Assembly (NCBI GenBank): GCA_916613615.1
Contig: OU744733.1
Coordinates: 36,929,939-36,993,938, forward strand
Origin: Steromphala cineraria
Taxonomy: Eukaryota; Mollusca; Gastropoda; Trochida; Trochidae
Length of the DNA stretch: 64,000 nucleotides
Reading direction: 5' to 3'
The notes under the pieces are model-generated. The model had not been told where the DNA came from. It did not search any database and saw only the letters and a list, made by a program, of their open reading frames with translations. Below are positions 46,350 through 60,199 of the stretch, one piece after another; positions within the stretch are counted from its first letter, which is position 1, and each line of letters begins with the position of its first letter. The position numbers and the translations under genes are program-made.

Positions 46350-48510
46350 TTCCTACATGTATGTAGCAAAAGCGGAATATTCAAACAAAACTTTGCATCA
46401 CAAACGTATGGTTATTCATGCATTAAAATCATTGAATGTCAACATTCAAAATTCGTTTCTGAATGGACATCTCTAAATATGTACTCATATCGGCAAAATC
46501 ATTATCATCATACATGTAGATAATTTTATGACTTTAAATAATTGATTATCTCTAGGCATCATGATCAATTGCATGTGCATGTGTGTTTTATCAAAGATAG
46601 ATACGAGTTGCACTTACACATAAATCAGTTCCTAGAAAGTGTTTGCAATTTTATGTATATAACTTTTGAATCTTCAAATATATATATTGTAATGAGAATT
46701 TGTTAAGATTTAAAAGATCATGTTTTGTCTACAATTTCATTTTTTAGTGAATGTTAATTTGCTCTATAGATGAATTCGAACGAACTTTTGATTATTTATT
46801 CTTTACAATTCAAACATCACTTGAATTAAAGAAATTTTATTGTTTGCATAGGATAACATGTGTGCAGTGTTTGGCATATAAATGGTAAAGCAGGTTTTTG
46901 CATTATAGACTAAAACGCTTCCTTCGAAATCTTTTGTTCTAAAACCACATTGAGTCACTAAGAATTGTCGAAGGTGTCTAAAAGGTGTATCTTCATTAAA
47001 AGAAATACGAACATTTGATATCATTTATGCGTGGATGATCATTTCGTTGGATGTCAAATATCAGGCAAATAACCAGAAAAAACCCCCCAAAAAACCAGGT
47101 TTGTGGTATTTTACAAACTATCTGAATATGTTCAAAAGTTCTGTTAGTGTATCTACAGTTTCCAGAATATTTCTTTAATCAAAAAACATAATGGTTAAAG
47201 AACAAAGTAAACTATTTAGATCGGCATGAAACATGTTTATCACCAATGTTAGAGATGTGAAAATTACAGCGTTCACTTATAATTGATAAGTAATCCCAAG
47301 GAGGTCGTTTCTACAAACGTTGTTTGCCTTATCCATCTATTCTTACAGATAGCAGTTGATATATTTTGTATATATTCTCTGGTCCAACCTCTTTATTCTT
47401 GTCTTTCAAACCGATGCTGCTATAAAGATTTGAAACAACCATCAATGTTTACATCAGTCGCTTTATTGACGAGACGTCCAGGGGATTGAGTGTTGCATAT
47501 ACAATAAAATTCGATTTATGGCCATTATGTTATGATTTGTATAATGTCCATCATGTTTTAAGAACACATTAAAGGAAATGGCATTATTTGCATTATCACT
47601 AATGTCCTTTACTCAACTTCAACCATTTACAATACCAGAATATCCTTAAATCATAATCAAGGACACCATTACATGTTGAAAACTATTATAATTGCAAATT
47701 AAAGTTAAGACATCGCCTGTTAGATGCATATAATTACACATTACTGTCAAAATGATTGATTCAAATTTTTAAATTAACATCTCATATCCAGATTTATCAA
47801 AATACTCTCAACAATATTGTAATTGGATGATATTTACAGAAATAGCAACCTGAAATTTAGTTTGTTGTATTTGCATTAATTTGTATAACTCCTTTCATTG
47901 ATCAATTGCTTGAAATCGACAGTTTGACACAACAAGGCAGAGTCTCAAATTTTTAACCATTTTACTTATTCTCACAGTAATCTGCCAAAAACAATTTCAT
48001 TACTCAGGTTTTGTATACAGGACAGAGATCTTCACCTCATGCATGATCATTTATCTTGAATATATTTTCCTTTATTAGATGTCCTTACGAACATTAAAAA
48101 CTCTTGATATTGTAAAGTAATCAAATTACAATTTTGAGTATTTCAACTTCTATAATCAGTGCTGATGACAACACTGATCTGTCAAAATGATTAATTGCAA
48201 TTTCAAAATAAAGAATCAAGTTATCCGTAATATGCCTCATTACTTTAAAAGAATTTAAGATTTTTATTGGTTTTATCGTACATAATTACATTATTCCTCA
48301 TAATGTTTTATTGATTGCAACTTAAATCTGCTTCCTTCAGTGTAACTAAATGTTACATCACTATTGATATAATTGAATTAATCTTCATAAGTTCTGTTTT
48401 ATTCTGTGTAACTCATATGTAAAGAACTTGGCTGTCGCCAAAACCTTGAATATATTATTTTCACTATCAATTACCAAATTGTAAAATGCTCTATATCACG
48501 AGTGAGAGGA
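46350..48510. other. Unit A right part, no gene
   Basis: Blocks 46660-46790 and 47515-48520 align with unit B (TTTTGAATCTTCAAATA; GATGCATATAAT(T/A)ACACATTACTG). No conserved coding frame. Confidence 0.55.
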
Positions 48511-48519
48511 AGCGTTTTA

Positions 48520-49340
48520 CACAATCTGATTAAAAATCAACTGTGATTTGAGGAAAAAAAGTGTAAAATTCAACCAGCCCGGATTTCCTCTCATTCACAG
48601 TCTGAAGGCACCCCTATTACCCGCATGTTCTGACGCAAGCTCATCTAACTAATCGCAAGGGGCGCAGTAAAAGCTTCGATATCATGCAGGGGCAGGTAAC
48701 TCCAGTGTACTATTCGTTATACATAATCACCGCTATACGCTATTTAAAAACGAGGATGTGTTTGGATAGCTTATGACTGGGTTTATCTGCGCTAAGCTGC
48801 TCATAGGAACATGCTATAGAGGTGGGTGCATTCAGACCGAGACGGAGAGGATATTCTGGCTAGTTCGAGCCCCGATAGAGAGAATATTTTTGATATTTTA
48901 TTCCGGTCGATTTTAATCAGACTGTCGTTTTATACTAATAAGAAGGTATTTTCCTGAGCGCCAATCCACTTAAGTTTCAGCAATCTTGTCTAGTTTGAAG
49001 ATAGCAAACTTCTCAATATAAGAAATATTTTCAATGTTAAAGCCATTAATAGCATTTAAAAAGATAACATGCCATTTCTTTGGATATTTTCAATTATTAT
49101 AACCTTGTTTCCACGTTATCAAATATCATTAAGTGAAGTAAATATTAACAATTATTTTTAATATCACAAGGTAGATAGGTATTTCCATAGAAAACTCAGG
49201 AAAATAGTTGTATGCAATTCGTGATCTGATAGCATACACTTAGGTTATCATTATGTGTTTAGGATTTACACCTCGCCTCAGGTACCGCAATTGCGTGCGA
49301 TTGGCATCATCTTTGGGGAAATGAGTACCTAACTCAGAGA
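48520..49340. other. Junction between units A and B; GC-richer 48560-48880
   Basis: This sequence separates the two units and has no paralogue in the window. The GC-richer part contains GTTCGAGCCCC (48865), like a pol III B box, without a convincing A box. It may be a SINE fragment or other insertion. Confidence 0.35.
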
Positions 49341-50689
49341 TTTTGGAAATAGCATTCTGATTTTCTTTAGTCCTTAAATAATACATATAATCATTCAACA
49401 TGTAAATACTTTATACGAATAAACATGATTTCCCAAAAAATATCTTTCAACTATTTATTTTATGACTATAATTGAATTTTGATTTGTACAGGAAATTACT
49501 TTGATTTTGTTCAGTGAATTTAATACTGTTTGACGGTAAAGATATGAAAATAAGATGCAATATAAAGACTTCACTTATAGAGCTTGTTATTTTCCCAGAG
49601 ACAATAATTCATTATTCTTCTATTAGAATTGATAGATATAAAATTATTGTTTTCATATTGATTCACAATAAATATCATAAAAATCCCTTTAGATATTTCA
49701 TTGTCAATATTGAAGTATGTACAATGTATCTTCAGACACATGGATATTTCTTGCCGTTCCTGCCAATGCAATTCTAAATTTTGTAATTTTTTTCTTTAGA
49801 ATTTATTTAAGGTACCTGTGTCAATACAATATGTAATCTTTATAGCACATTACTATCTTCAGATTGGTTTATATTTAGTTATTATTCATCACCTTTTCAA
49901 TCTTATGCTGTTTAGCAATCATAATATGTTAAAATAAAGGTGGGTTTTTTTCAATTTAGAAAATTCATTTGACTTGTAAACATTAAATGTTTTTGAAATG
50001 TTGCACAGTAAACTTTAGAATCAGATCAACTGGTCATCAAGGTATATCAGACAACTTTGATTGTCTCATTGTGTACACATTTGGCAAAACAAGATACGCT
50101 CGTCCTTACGAAAGTGAAACAGTAACACTAACTATGATTTGCAACAACGTCCTAGTACAACGTACATTGTCATGTCTTGGTCTATATGCTTTTTGTTTAA
50201 AATCATATCCTCACATGAAATGACTGTATATTCATTTGCGGTAATAGTAAATTTTAACACACGTGGTTTTAAAGAAAGAGAGCCACTCAAACATCATATC
50301 TGTTATGCCTTAGTGTTAAAAATTTCATTGTATTTTGTATTAAAATGTATGTTGGTGACCTGTGGCTTGATTAATTTATCATCGTACATTACTTGTTAAG
50401 TTTAAATTAATTTTCTACAACCAAACTGCAACCAGTAATATCCTCAAGAATCTGTTAGACGGGATAATCTGATCGAGGCCATTTTTCTGCGGATCCTTTC
50501 TTGTTTCAAACTTGTTTCCAATTGACTTTTCAAAGCAGCACACCAATTGGCCATCGATACGGTAAGGGTAACACTTAAATTAGTTCTTTGTGAGAATGGT
50601 TTTTGTATGTGTTGTGTTCCTGATATTCATGACTTGGGGTCACAAGAAGTTCAGCCATTCACTGTTCAAACGTAAACTGAAAGTGAAGT

Positions 50690-51030
50690 ACTTGCAACTG
50701 ATTCCTTGTCACATTCAGAAACATTCAAAAACATAGAAAGCGTACAAAACATTTAAGCCATTCTTGCAAAAAAACATTGAATGGGGAATGTCAAATATTC
50801 AAACTTCTGTGAACAAAGCGAACTTGTCATTTCGTGCACCACTGTTCAAACACAATAGTCAATAACTAGGAGTTGGAGATAACTACTAAGTGCAGATGAT
50901 TATTGTACTTTATGCAAGCTTCCGGGTTGGAACTGGGAAGCCACTTGATATCAGCCGTTTCTATTCAAACACTCTCTTGTAAATTCTATTATTTCTGCAG
51001 TGCTTTGAAGTCTTCAAGAAATGAAATCAG
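50690..51030 (+). repeat. Three-copy segment, unit B member
   Basis: Partner of 25625-26020 and 33480-33860. GGGTTGGAACTGGGAAGCCA and TTTCTGCAGTGCTTTGAAG are shared. Confidence 0.68.
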
Positions 51031-51034
51031 TGCT

Positions 51035-52645
51035 AACTGTGTAAACTCGCATAGCGGCTTAACGCCAAGTTTGCACAGCATTTGCTATATTAGTGACGTT
51101 TAAAGTCTGACTATGGCGTATTTGGATCAAACAAAATTAAGTTAACACTATTAAGAAACAAAGCTGTAAACTATTGCTGAACCTAGTGGACGGTCCCCTT
51201 GTAACCGTCGGGATTGCACTGCTGAGTGCTGATATAATGTCTCCTGAGACGGGAAAACCACCCGTTTCATTTTGAGCAAGCCATACAAATCATTCATCAA
51301 CATATTAAGATTTAGCCATTTAGTGATAAGCATCCATTTGTATTGTGCATAGCTCTGTGTGTGATCATTATAATGAATGCTCGAATTCATTCGCACAAAT
51401 GGTATGAATGTTCATTTTGCATTGGCCTTCTCAAAGAAATATGTCGTCATCATGGCTTTGAACACAGGAAAGGTTTCAGCTTCATAAATTAGAAGATTGT
51501 TCCACTCGGTGGTTGTGACATACGTAAATGAACTAAAACGATAATTAAAAATGTATTGTTAATTGGTGTTAGTAAGACGTCATTGATGTTATTCCTGCCA
51601 TTCAAAATTGAAACTATAACTTATCTTTCAAAACAACAATCATTACTTAATGTTCTCATCAGTCAGTGTTTAATATAATGACATGACAACCATAGTAATC
51701 CCATCGCGTGTTGACAATGCATGATTTGAGAATGTAAGTGCTGTGAGAATGTGATTTTTGAGACGGGACAACACTTAAACAAGCACTTGGAAGTTGGTGT
51801 GTTGAGTGAATATCACATGTTTCGTTAATTCTTCCATATATAACATTCAGTTCCAAACAATTGTTGGGATAATGAGATAAGAGAGATAATGTCTAGACAA
51901 ACAATTCCTTTAAAAGTTTGAAAGTTGCTTTCCATTTTAAGTGCTTTTTAAAAGACCTTATATTCACTAACATTATTGAGCATCAATCTCAATTAAAAAA
52001 AGAATAATGTTATTTTCTATACTCAATCTTTGACTGTTCTTTAATGATAATATTTAATGTTGTATCACAAAATATACGAGATTCTCTATCATTTTATCAG
52101 TCCCAACATCTGGTTCAAAGAAGTTTGCTTGCTTCTATGGTAATAAGAGGGTTCTCACTAAAAATAATTGGAATCAATTACAGGACAATGGTTTTGAATA
52201 CTAATCAGTTCTATGACAAATATACCAGGCATCGTTGGGCTACCCTAATCAATTCCCCTATCTCAAGGCTTTCACACTAAAATGATCCCCCGCAGCTTTC
52301 GCTTGATATGTTACACATACTATGCAGACTGTGTTTAGATAAAGCGATAGACATTTGTGCAATTGTAGCCTAAATCATTATTCATTTTGAAGTTTAAAGG
52401 AAATAAAATTTCATTACAACGATCTCTTCCTCTTCAAAGGTTAGTACATCCACCACTTATGACACGGCACATTGATGTTCTTCTCCCTTTCACGTTTGTT
52501 TGGCATAGGTTATGTTTTTTTACTGTTTTGTTTTAGCAAATGTGAGCACATTCAAGAGTCCCATTACATGTTTCAGGATCCACATACACCAAGACAAATA
52601 TATATATGAATGAACTTTAAGGATGCAGCTACATATATCAAATAC
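51035..52645. other. No gene seen
   Basis: AT-rich. Corresponds roughly to 33960-35060 in unit A, but no extended match was recognised. Confidence 0.45.
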
Positions 52646-52950
52646 CTACATATACGCTATATAAAGACTCTAGTTCCTCTAAAAAACAGATAAATATGCA
52701 AATTAAAAACGAATGCACATCTCAACTTGGTCAGTATTTGGGAAAGTTTATGAATATGTTTGCGTTACTGACATTTCAAAGATGAGTGTGCTAAGATGTT
52801 TGTTATCTTAAAGTTCTACAAACGAAAAACATTTCAAATATCCAGATCAAACGATAAACACAAGATCTCATCGTCAAAATATAAACTCAGAACCGGATCA
52901 TAAATATCGTTTTATCAAAGCCTTTTCCAGTAAACCTCAAATGTTCATCA

Positions 52951-53060
52951 TGTGATTTCCCTTTACAGCAATCGGACTGAACATTTATCTCATCCTCTTG
53001 ACAGTGAACTACTTTGAGTGTAAAGTAAAATTCATCACACCATTTTGAAAATATAGATTC
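52951..53060 (+). repeat. Acceptor-like three-copy module, copy 3; empty Tc1 site alongside
   Basis: GTGATTTCCCTTTACAG ends at 52968, and the following frame reads IGLNIYLILLTVNYFECKV before stopping. Just upstream, TTATCAAAGCC joins AGTAAACCTCAAATGTTC with no transposon, whereas unit A has the 1,641-bp element there. Confidence 0.5.
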
Positions 53061-54519
53061 CGCCAGTCATAAATATTAAATGTAAATGTATTATCAATGA
53101 CCGCCAACCTAAGATATAAAACTAAAACGTTCAGCGGGTTACTGACATTGAATTTTATTTATCTTAATAAATTTATAAAAACCATATACAACAATTATTA
53201 AAAAATAACATGCATATCATTTCGTTCTTGGAAATATTGAAATAAATGCAAAGCATTTTATTTTCGAAAAGATAAATAAGATATACACATATTTGTTTTC
53301 TTAAGGACCGTTAAACTGTCCATTAGGTATGAAATAACATGATTTAAAGAAATCATATTCTTCCAAACAATACAAAAATATAGAATATTTATATATATTT
53401 ATATTTATCAAATATTGAAACTTATAGAGCAAAACCATAGTTTTCGAATGATTTGCAAAAACCCATAAATATGCAATTCAGGATTTCATTGAATGTATTG
53501 GCATATTGTTTTCTTTAATTTGTAAGTGTTGATGGTATTCCGTAATTGAATGAGACACATGGGAGAAGTAATTTTTACTAAGAATGTGACACTGATTTAT
53601 CGTTTAAACATAAACAATAAATCTTTGAAACTGCCTTCTTAAACTGTCCAGGATATTTTACGCATACTATACCAAAATATATTAATTGTGATTAACTTGC
53701 TGAAAAAATCGAGGTCTGTATTATTGTGGTGAAATGATGTTTATGGAATCGACGTACACACATAACTGAATTTTAGAAATATCAAACACTTGAGAAACCT
53801 TGTACAAGAAAGAGAACCACTTAAGAATTGTAAGAGCAAAAACACTTGCAAAAACAATACTGTGTCTTTAAACAGATCTGTGTGTATTAAGCAATGAAGC
53901 CTATTAAAAGCAGGAACAATTTGTGTTTTACTCAAAGTTTTTTCCCCAAGTCATCATGTTAAAAAATAAACTGCAAACAATGATATGCAATAAAGTTGCG
54001 CTATATTTGCCTGAAATACACGGAGAGCATATAAAAATTATGCTCTGACTATGATTTGTGCCAACATTTGAGTTATCTTACTCCCTCAACTTGTATCTGC
54101 ATCCGAATTCCCAATAAAATATATTGACTTGTGTCTGTTATTATGGAAGAAATGTCGATTCTTGTTGTTGACAATATTCACCACCTTCATGGTTTTATTT
54201 TGTCTGCTTTATAAATGTTTCAAAAACTTTAAATTGACATCACATATCATATACAGCCGGTAAAAAGTTAAGCACCTAGTTTTTTCAAAACTAAAATGTG
54301 TTTGGGATTGTTAGGATAAATTGTGTAAATCAATCATTATCAGAAAGTTAACTATTTCTTCATAGAAAAGGATGCCATGATTGCATCTGCAAGAAACAAG
54401 TCGTTATTAATAAATTATATACCAAAACTCTTGGGTCAAACTTGTTTACGTTTTGTTTCAGAGGTAAACACAACAGTGTAATTATAATTACCACGTTGAC
54501 ATTCATTGGTCTGCGCTTT

Positions 54520-57500
54520 TGTTATTTGAACTTATGTTAAAGCTTAACTCCCGGATAATTTAGACTAATTTATCCAAGCCAAACTGTACATTTATGATCG
54601 TGTTTTCATAATATATAGTTCATATTATGAATTTACGTGAGGTCATTATATTTTTAAACTAATCATAAAAGTGATTAATTGCGATTTTAAAAATAATAGT
54701 AAGCTTCCTGCCTCGATCGTGTTGTTCCGTAGATTTTACCGGAAGTTACGTCAACTGTGGAAAACAAGAGTGACGTGGCCGCCATTACTAACGTAAACAA
54801 CACCACGTTTTATTTCAGTGATCATGTTCTTGTCGATATTGGCCTATCAAACTAAGTTTTAGTGATTGCATTTTAATATCTGCTGTATGAAAGGATATTC
54901 TAAGTGAAGGAAAAGCTATATGATTATTTCGGCAAAGTTTACGGAAACAATTAATGTCAATTATCCGGTATATTGACAATGCAATACTCGGGAAAACCTG
55001 TGGGCTGCACTGTTTACCTCTGGTGAGTAATCGTTGTGTCTTTTTTCCTTATATATATTATCATCTGTTTGTGTATGGAATCTTTCATTTACCATCTTCG
55101 TATTAAAATTCCTTTTGCATGTGTGAAAATATTTCAATATTTAGCCTTGAAAAAAATATCATCTGCCGTCTTTCGAAACGTGGCTCTCCGTGTTTGCAGT
55201 ATGTTGCCTTTGGTTCGTTTTCGCCTCATGCATTTCTTGATAAACGGCATATGGACTATAGCCCCATTTACATCAGTGAACGACAATATACGTTGTAAAT
55301 ATGATTTATCAAATTTAAATTTTGTTGTCCAATTTCAAAATCATGATCTGGCATCACTCACTAAAATAAACAGTTACTATGTGTTACTTACTTTGAAGCT
55401 TATGCAAACAATGAAGGAAGTATTTATTATGGTTTTAATTTTCATAAATACATAGATCTATATTAATGTTTATTGGAAGAGAATATTCCATCCTTCAAGA
55501 AAAGTTTTATGTAAAACATAAAATGGAAATATTCCTTTGGAAATAAATGTGACTGAACAAAATTTATATTTATCCAGTGATTTCTGGGACAATGATGATT
55601 TATATGTTTTATTTATGTTCATATGAATTTTTCCATGATTAACAAATATGAGGCATTTGTTAAATATAATTGAAACTAAAAAAAACCAATGCATGTGGGT
55701 CTCAACTATTTTCTTTTAAAAATTTATATAACATGAAAAAATATTTCATGTTCCATATTAAAAATTGTTTGTTATTTGAATGAACAGCACATTTATTTTC
55801 TTTATTTCAAACTAAAATATGTCATATTTTCTTGAGCAATCACTCAAAGTAATAATGACAGGTATATAAATATTTGGAGTGGCTTTTCTGGAAAACATTT
55901 ATTTATTTATTTCTATACACTGATATCCCCCAAAAAATTAACATTAAAAGTATTAATTTTATATACAAAATAACTTCATTTCATCAGTCAATTATCTTGT
56001 TTATGAGAAATTCAAAAACATTTAATTTATTAACAAATATATGTTTTTACCAAGAGGTCTGAAACAATTATCAAAATATTTATTGAATATAAGGAATAAA
56101 TTTATTCTATTAATATCTAGTGTATGTGCATGTATTAATTCAGAATCCAAAACGATTTTTAATATTATTTTTACAGGCAATGCTCAATAGAATCCACAAT
56201 TAGAAAAACAGCAATAAAATCAAATGAAAATTAAAAAAACATGTGAATGCTATGTGCATATCCCCAGACGTTTAGCTATAAGAAGGCACCAACATACCTA
56301 AATTTAATATTTTATAATAAATAAAATATTCATTGTTAATTATTTACCTCCATGCATAAACATTTTGTGTCATGGAGGGGACTTGAGGAAAAAATACATA
56401 ATCAAAACTTTCAGCGTAGGAATTTCCAATTTATTTTTTGCAAAAATGTTGATATTAATATATAATTCTAATATTGTAATAATTCTATAATAATATTAAG
56501 TATGATATTCATTTAATAAACAAATCTGAATAATGTTTGTTTTATATTTCCCAGCTTACAGCAGAGTAGCATCTTATTAACATAGAGAAAAATTTAAGAA
56601 CTTTTTTTAATTTCAAAACTCTGAACTACAGTATTATTGACTGAAATCGTTGATATTTAATATCAATTATTGATAAAAACCCTAATAAAATGCAGATATA
56701 ATCAATCTAAATTTTATTTTGATAATATATTAGATAAAGACTTCGCATATATCGTAACATGATCGGTAAGTAATATGATATTTATAGATATTTAGTGTAT
56801 TTGTAAAATTATTGAAGGATATTCTGGACGATTTCACGTCCACCTGTTACGACATTGCAATGTAATTCAAAACATATTGTTTTGATAGCTTTTCTTTATT
56901 TATACGTATAATGTAAAAAAAACCTATACATTTCTTATAATTTGGTATTTCCTGTCGGTGTTCTGTGGAAGTAGTCCTTCTAACCCGGACTTTGGTATCG
57001 TGCTGTATTTTGCAAAATCAAACTACAAAAAGACAGAAACAAAAGACGCAATTTCACTGATAAACAAACCCACATACATTAGAAATTGTTTATGTAAAAA
57101 AAAAACAGATGTTTTCCTAGATGTATTTGAACTGAAAATCGCATTGTTTCGCTGTACGATTCCATTGAAGGGATTCATTTCCGGGTTGGTTAATAGATAG
57201 TTATCAAATTTTATGGTCAATGTTGGGGTTATTCCTTTCAACTATTGCTTTAGAGAGTTATTTACAGACATTTTGCAAGTTTTTACATGGATTTGTCGAG
57301 TGGTATGGCCGCTACAACCCTCGGTGTTTATTTGTCTGTCAGTGCTAATAATACGAAAGACGCCATTTTGCGGGCCGTGTTTTCCACAGTTGACGTCACA
57401 CATTCCATCGGCAACAATCAAGATTTTTCCGGTCTTTTCCGTAAAACAAAATGGCCGACACGTCAAAAAGCGACGTAAACAGTACAGTTTTTCGGCTTCT

Positions 57501-58720
57501 TTTACGATTTTCATGAAATATACTTGATTGTGATGGCAAAGAGGTGTATTGAATTGATCGCTTATAACTTATCAATGCGATTTTTACGTCTTCGAAATGT
57601 ACATGCTAAGCATTGTGAAGATATATGAACGAAGTTGGAGCAAAATCACCCGGGAGTTGCGCTTTAAGATACTGAAATGACAAGAGAGTATTTATTACTT
57701 TGTTCCAGATCATCCTACAACATTCAACTGATTGACATGATTAATTCATTAATTCAATTATTATTAGTTATAAAATCATTATTATATTATTATTAAAGAT
57801 AAAAGGCAATATGAGTTGTGCAACAAAACGAAAACATATTTAAACAGGTTGGTGCGTTGGGCAAAGATGACTCAACAATGGGGTAGAAATCTTCGAATTT
57901 TTCTAACTGTATTCCCAAAACTGAAGATTTGGCTGAATACTTGACTGTTCTGAAATTAACAATAAATTGCTAATAATACAAAGTCTCTTGTTTTTACATG
58001 GAAATAAACAACTATAAATTTATGAAATTATTAAATTATGTCATGTACTTGACATATATATCCATTACAGTCACAATAATGATGAATAATAATGATAAAT
58101 TTAGTCTCTACTGTGACAATGGTGCACTATTATAATTGAACAGTATACTAGACACAAAATATGCAAAGTTACTCCTTTGTGAAAAGACTTACAATAGTAT
58201 ATTGAATAATGCTTATCAAACACCACTTTATCATGAATGATTAATACTCTACTCAATTAAAGTGACAAATTGACATGATTGTTTATTCGCATATCGCGAT
58301 GCACGAAAACTGGTAACACTTTGAATTTGAACCAAAAGTTACATAAATCTTCATATAGAACCTGAAATATCCATTATTGCTACTGATTTACAATATAAAA
58401 CTTATTTCTACAAAGAAAACATATAAATTATACCTGAAGAGTATTTTCTCTACCCATAAATTGTTATTTTGAATATCTGTTACTTGGCAGACCATGCCGT
58501 CAATCTCGGCTTCATGAGACAAATTGCGCGCTCCCCCTCAGCAGGGAGAAATCATTACGTCATTGATATAGGGAGAAGTCATTGATGATATAAACCACTA
58601 AAGTTAAGTTCAGACTGAAATAAAATTATTCAAAAATGTGAAATGATTATTTGAATTAAATTCTCAACACAGGTATCAACTTGTTGCCTGTCAAAGCAAT
58701 AAGTTATCCTGCTTCTGCTA
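54520..58720. mobile_element. Unit-B-specific insertion(s), unidentified
   Basis: Unit A has only about 0.8 kb at this place. An exact 19-bp inverted pair, ACGTCAACTGTGGAAAACA at 54748-54766 and its complement at 57378-57396, lies in GC-richer ends around a very AT-rich core, suggesting one element of about 2.8 kb. Near the left end, ATG at 54979 opens 14 codons to a CTG/GTGAGT donor at 55022. A 139-codon frame (55036-55455) and an ATGGCCGACACG start near 57451 show no recognised domain. Target duplications were not found, so the boundaries are open. Confidence 0.35.
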
Positions 58721-58866
58721 ATGAAATGACCTTTAAAAATGCAGACATTATCCATGCAAAAAAACTCAACCCCTTGCGAAGTTAATTCACGGAAAACTGT
58801 CTCATTCGAATAATAGTGTGACTTGGATGGCGATTCTCTCTTGATTCATGTAGAATGAACATGAAA

Positions 58867-59035
58867 GTGAGTAGACATTACCACTGCCTAGTCTAGGTTA
58901 ATAGATCGATTAGTGTCCAAATCAGCCTGCTTCATCTTTGATAAGAAAAAAACGGCCACAGCGCATGCAATGCATTTGACTAGACCACTGTTTCAATCAG
59001 ACGTCACGCAACTGTAGGTGCCATAAGTATTACTC
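58867..59035. repeat. Four-copy non-coding module, copy B1
   Basis: Closest to A1: GTCCAAATCAGCCTGCTTCA, GCATGCAATGCATTTGACTA and CAGACGTCACGCAACTG. The differences are mostly substitutions outside these blocks. Confidence 0.78.
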
Positions 59036-60030
59036 TTCATAAAACCCTTTTTGTTAATTAACAAAGAATGGAACAATCATAGAAAAGCAATCAAGAGATA
59101 ATTGTTTGAAAGTTAACAGTGTCTTAAAAACTGCAGTGACTCATTTTCTGATGACGACATCAACATGAATTTGTTGATATTCATTTTCATTTGTTGATAT
59201 GACCAACAATTTTTTTTGCAAATATAATTTACCTAGCTATCAAATGTTTTCAATAAGGGTCTAATACTGGAATAATGCTACTATAGAAACGGTTTCGGTA
59301 TCAAGTGTAAGCAGTCATTAAGAACATATTCACTTGTTTCCGAGCACTTGTATTGCTTTTAGAATCTTTTTCGTCAGTCTTGGACAGCAAAGTAAAAATA
59401 TAATTCAACTATTCAATAATATCCTGCACATCAGACCGTAAGTGTATTTATATGTTTTGAAAAGGATACAATATATTGACATGAACCCAATGTATAGATA
59501 ATTCAATCCAATCAACGGACTTCACAACGGTTAGTGAGAGTAAGACTTGATATACCTGTTTGTAAGTCTCCTCTGGTCTATGTTGTAAGGTTTAATCAGT
59601 GAACGTATTATCATTACAATGGGGAAACAAATGTCATTTCTGTTGAACGTGAATTAACAATTTAGTGTGATTTCATTTGGTGATTTTTGACAAATAGCCA
59701 TCAACATTGGTAATTGCATTTGTCAAGTTTCAAAACCCATGATAATTGAGAGGTTTTGGTTAAGATAATAACCGGCATTCTCTTCTATGCTAAAGAGATT
59801 TTGTAAATGAAAACCTAAAACTTGTATGAACAATAGCACTCAGAGCAAAACAGAGCTAGTTTTGAACCCTTTGAAAAGCTTATCTCTGATATTTGAATCT
59901 TTTGCTTAAAAGGTAATAATTTACTAAAAAAAAGAGAAGTCTACGGGAATATTAACAATATTCTGTTGACAAAAGTTACCAAAAACACGAAAACTGTCCA
60001 AATAGTAGTGTTGTATTTCAGACAGTAGTC

Positions 60031-60192
60031 AAGTAAGCAGTACATATTACCACTGCCTACTCTACGTAAATCGCTTAGTGTCCAAATGAGCCTGCTTTTT
60101 TGTATAAAGATGAAATTGCCACAGCACATGCAATGTATTTACCAAGATCACCGTTTCAATCAGACATCACGCAACAAGGTGCCACGAGTATT
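60031..60192. repeat. Four-copy non-coding module, copy B2
   Basis: Closest to A2 (GACAGTAGTCAAGTAAGCAG, TCAGACATCACGCAACAAGG). Carries GTCCAAATGAGCCTG with one change. Confidence 0.78.
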
Positions 60193-60199
60193 CAGTCTC

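Larger units (their letters stand above)
30950..48520 (+). repeat. Segmental duplication unit A (about 17.6 kb)
   Basis: Collinear same-strand matches to unit B. Block pairs (A with B): 30950-31330/49345-49700; 32085-32160/49715-49790; 32740-33960/50005-51030; 35060-35600/52650-52930; 37265-38100/52930-53770; 40045-40705/53780-54420; 41291-41400/54420-54520; 42215-43150/58725-59645; 45570-46350/59665-60450; 46660-46790/60925-61090; 47515-48520/61105-62065. Gaps are insertions or deletions in one unit. Unit A uniquely holds a Tc1 element, a Harbinger MITE, a TTAA MITE and about 2.4 kb at 43150-45570. No named gene lies in it apart from the transposase. Confidence 0.85.

Noticed and set aside
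48860..48880. Pol III promoter at GTTCGAGCCCC
   Set aside because: Only a B-box-like string, with no A box at the right distance and no T-run terminator pattern.
55036..55455. 139-codon frame as a membrane protein gene
   Set aside because: Hydrophobicity is explained by T-rich DNA. No domain was recognised and it lies in an unidentified insertion.
57451..57522. Kozak-like ATGGCCGACACG as a true first exon
   Set aside because: The frame stops after about 23 codons with no donor site before the stop.
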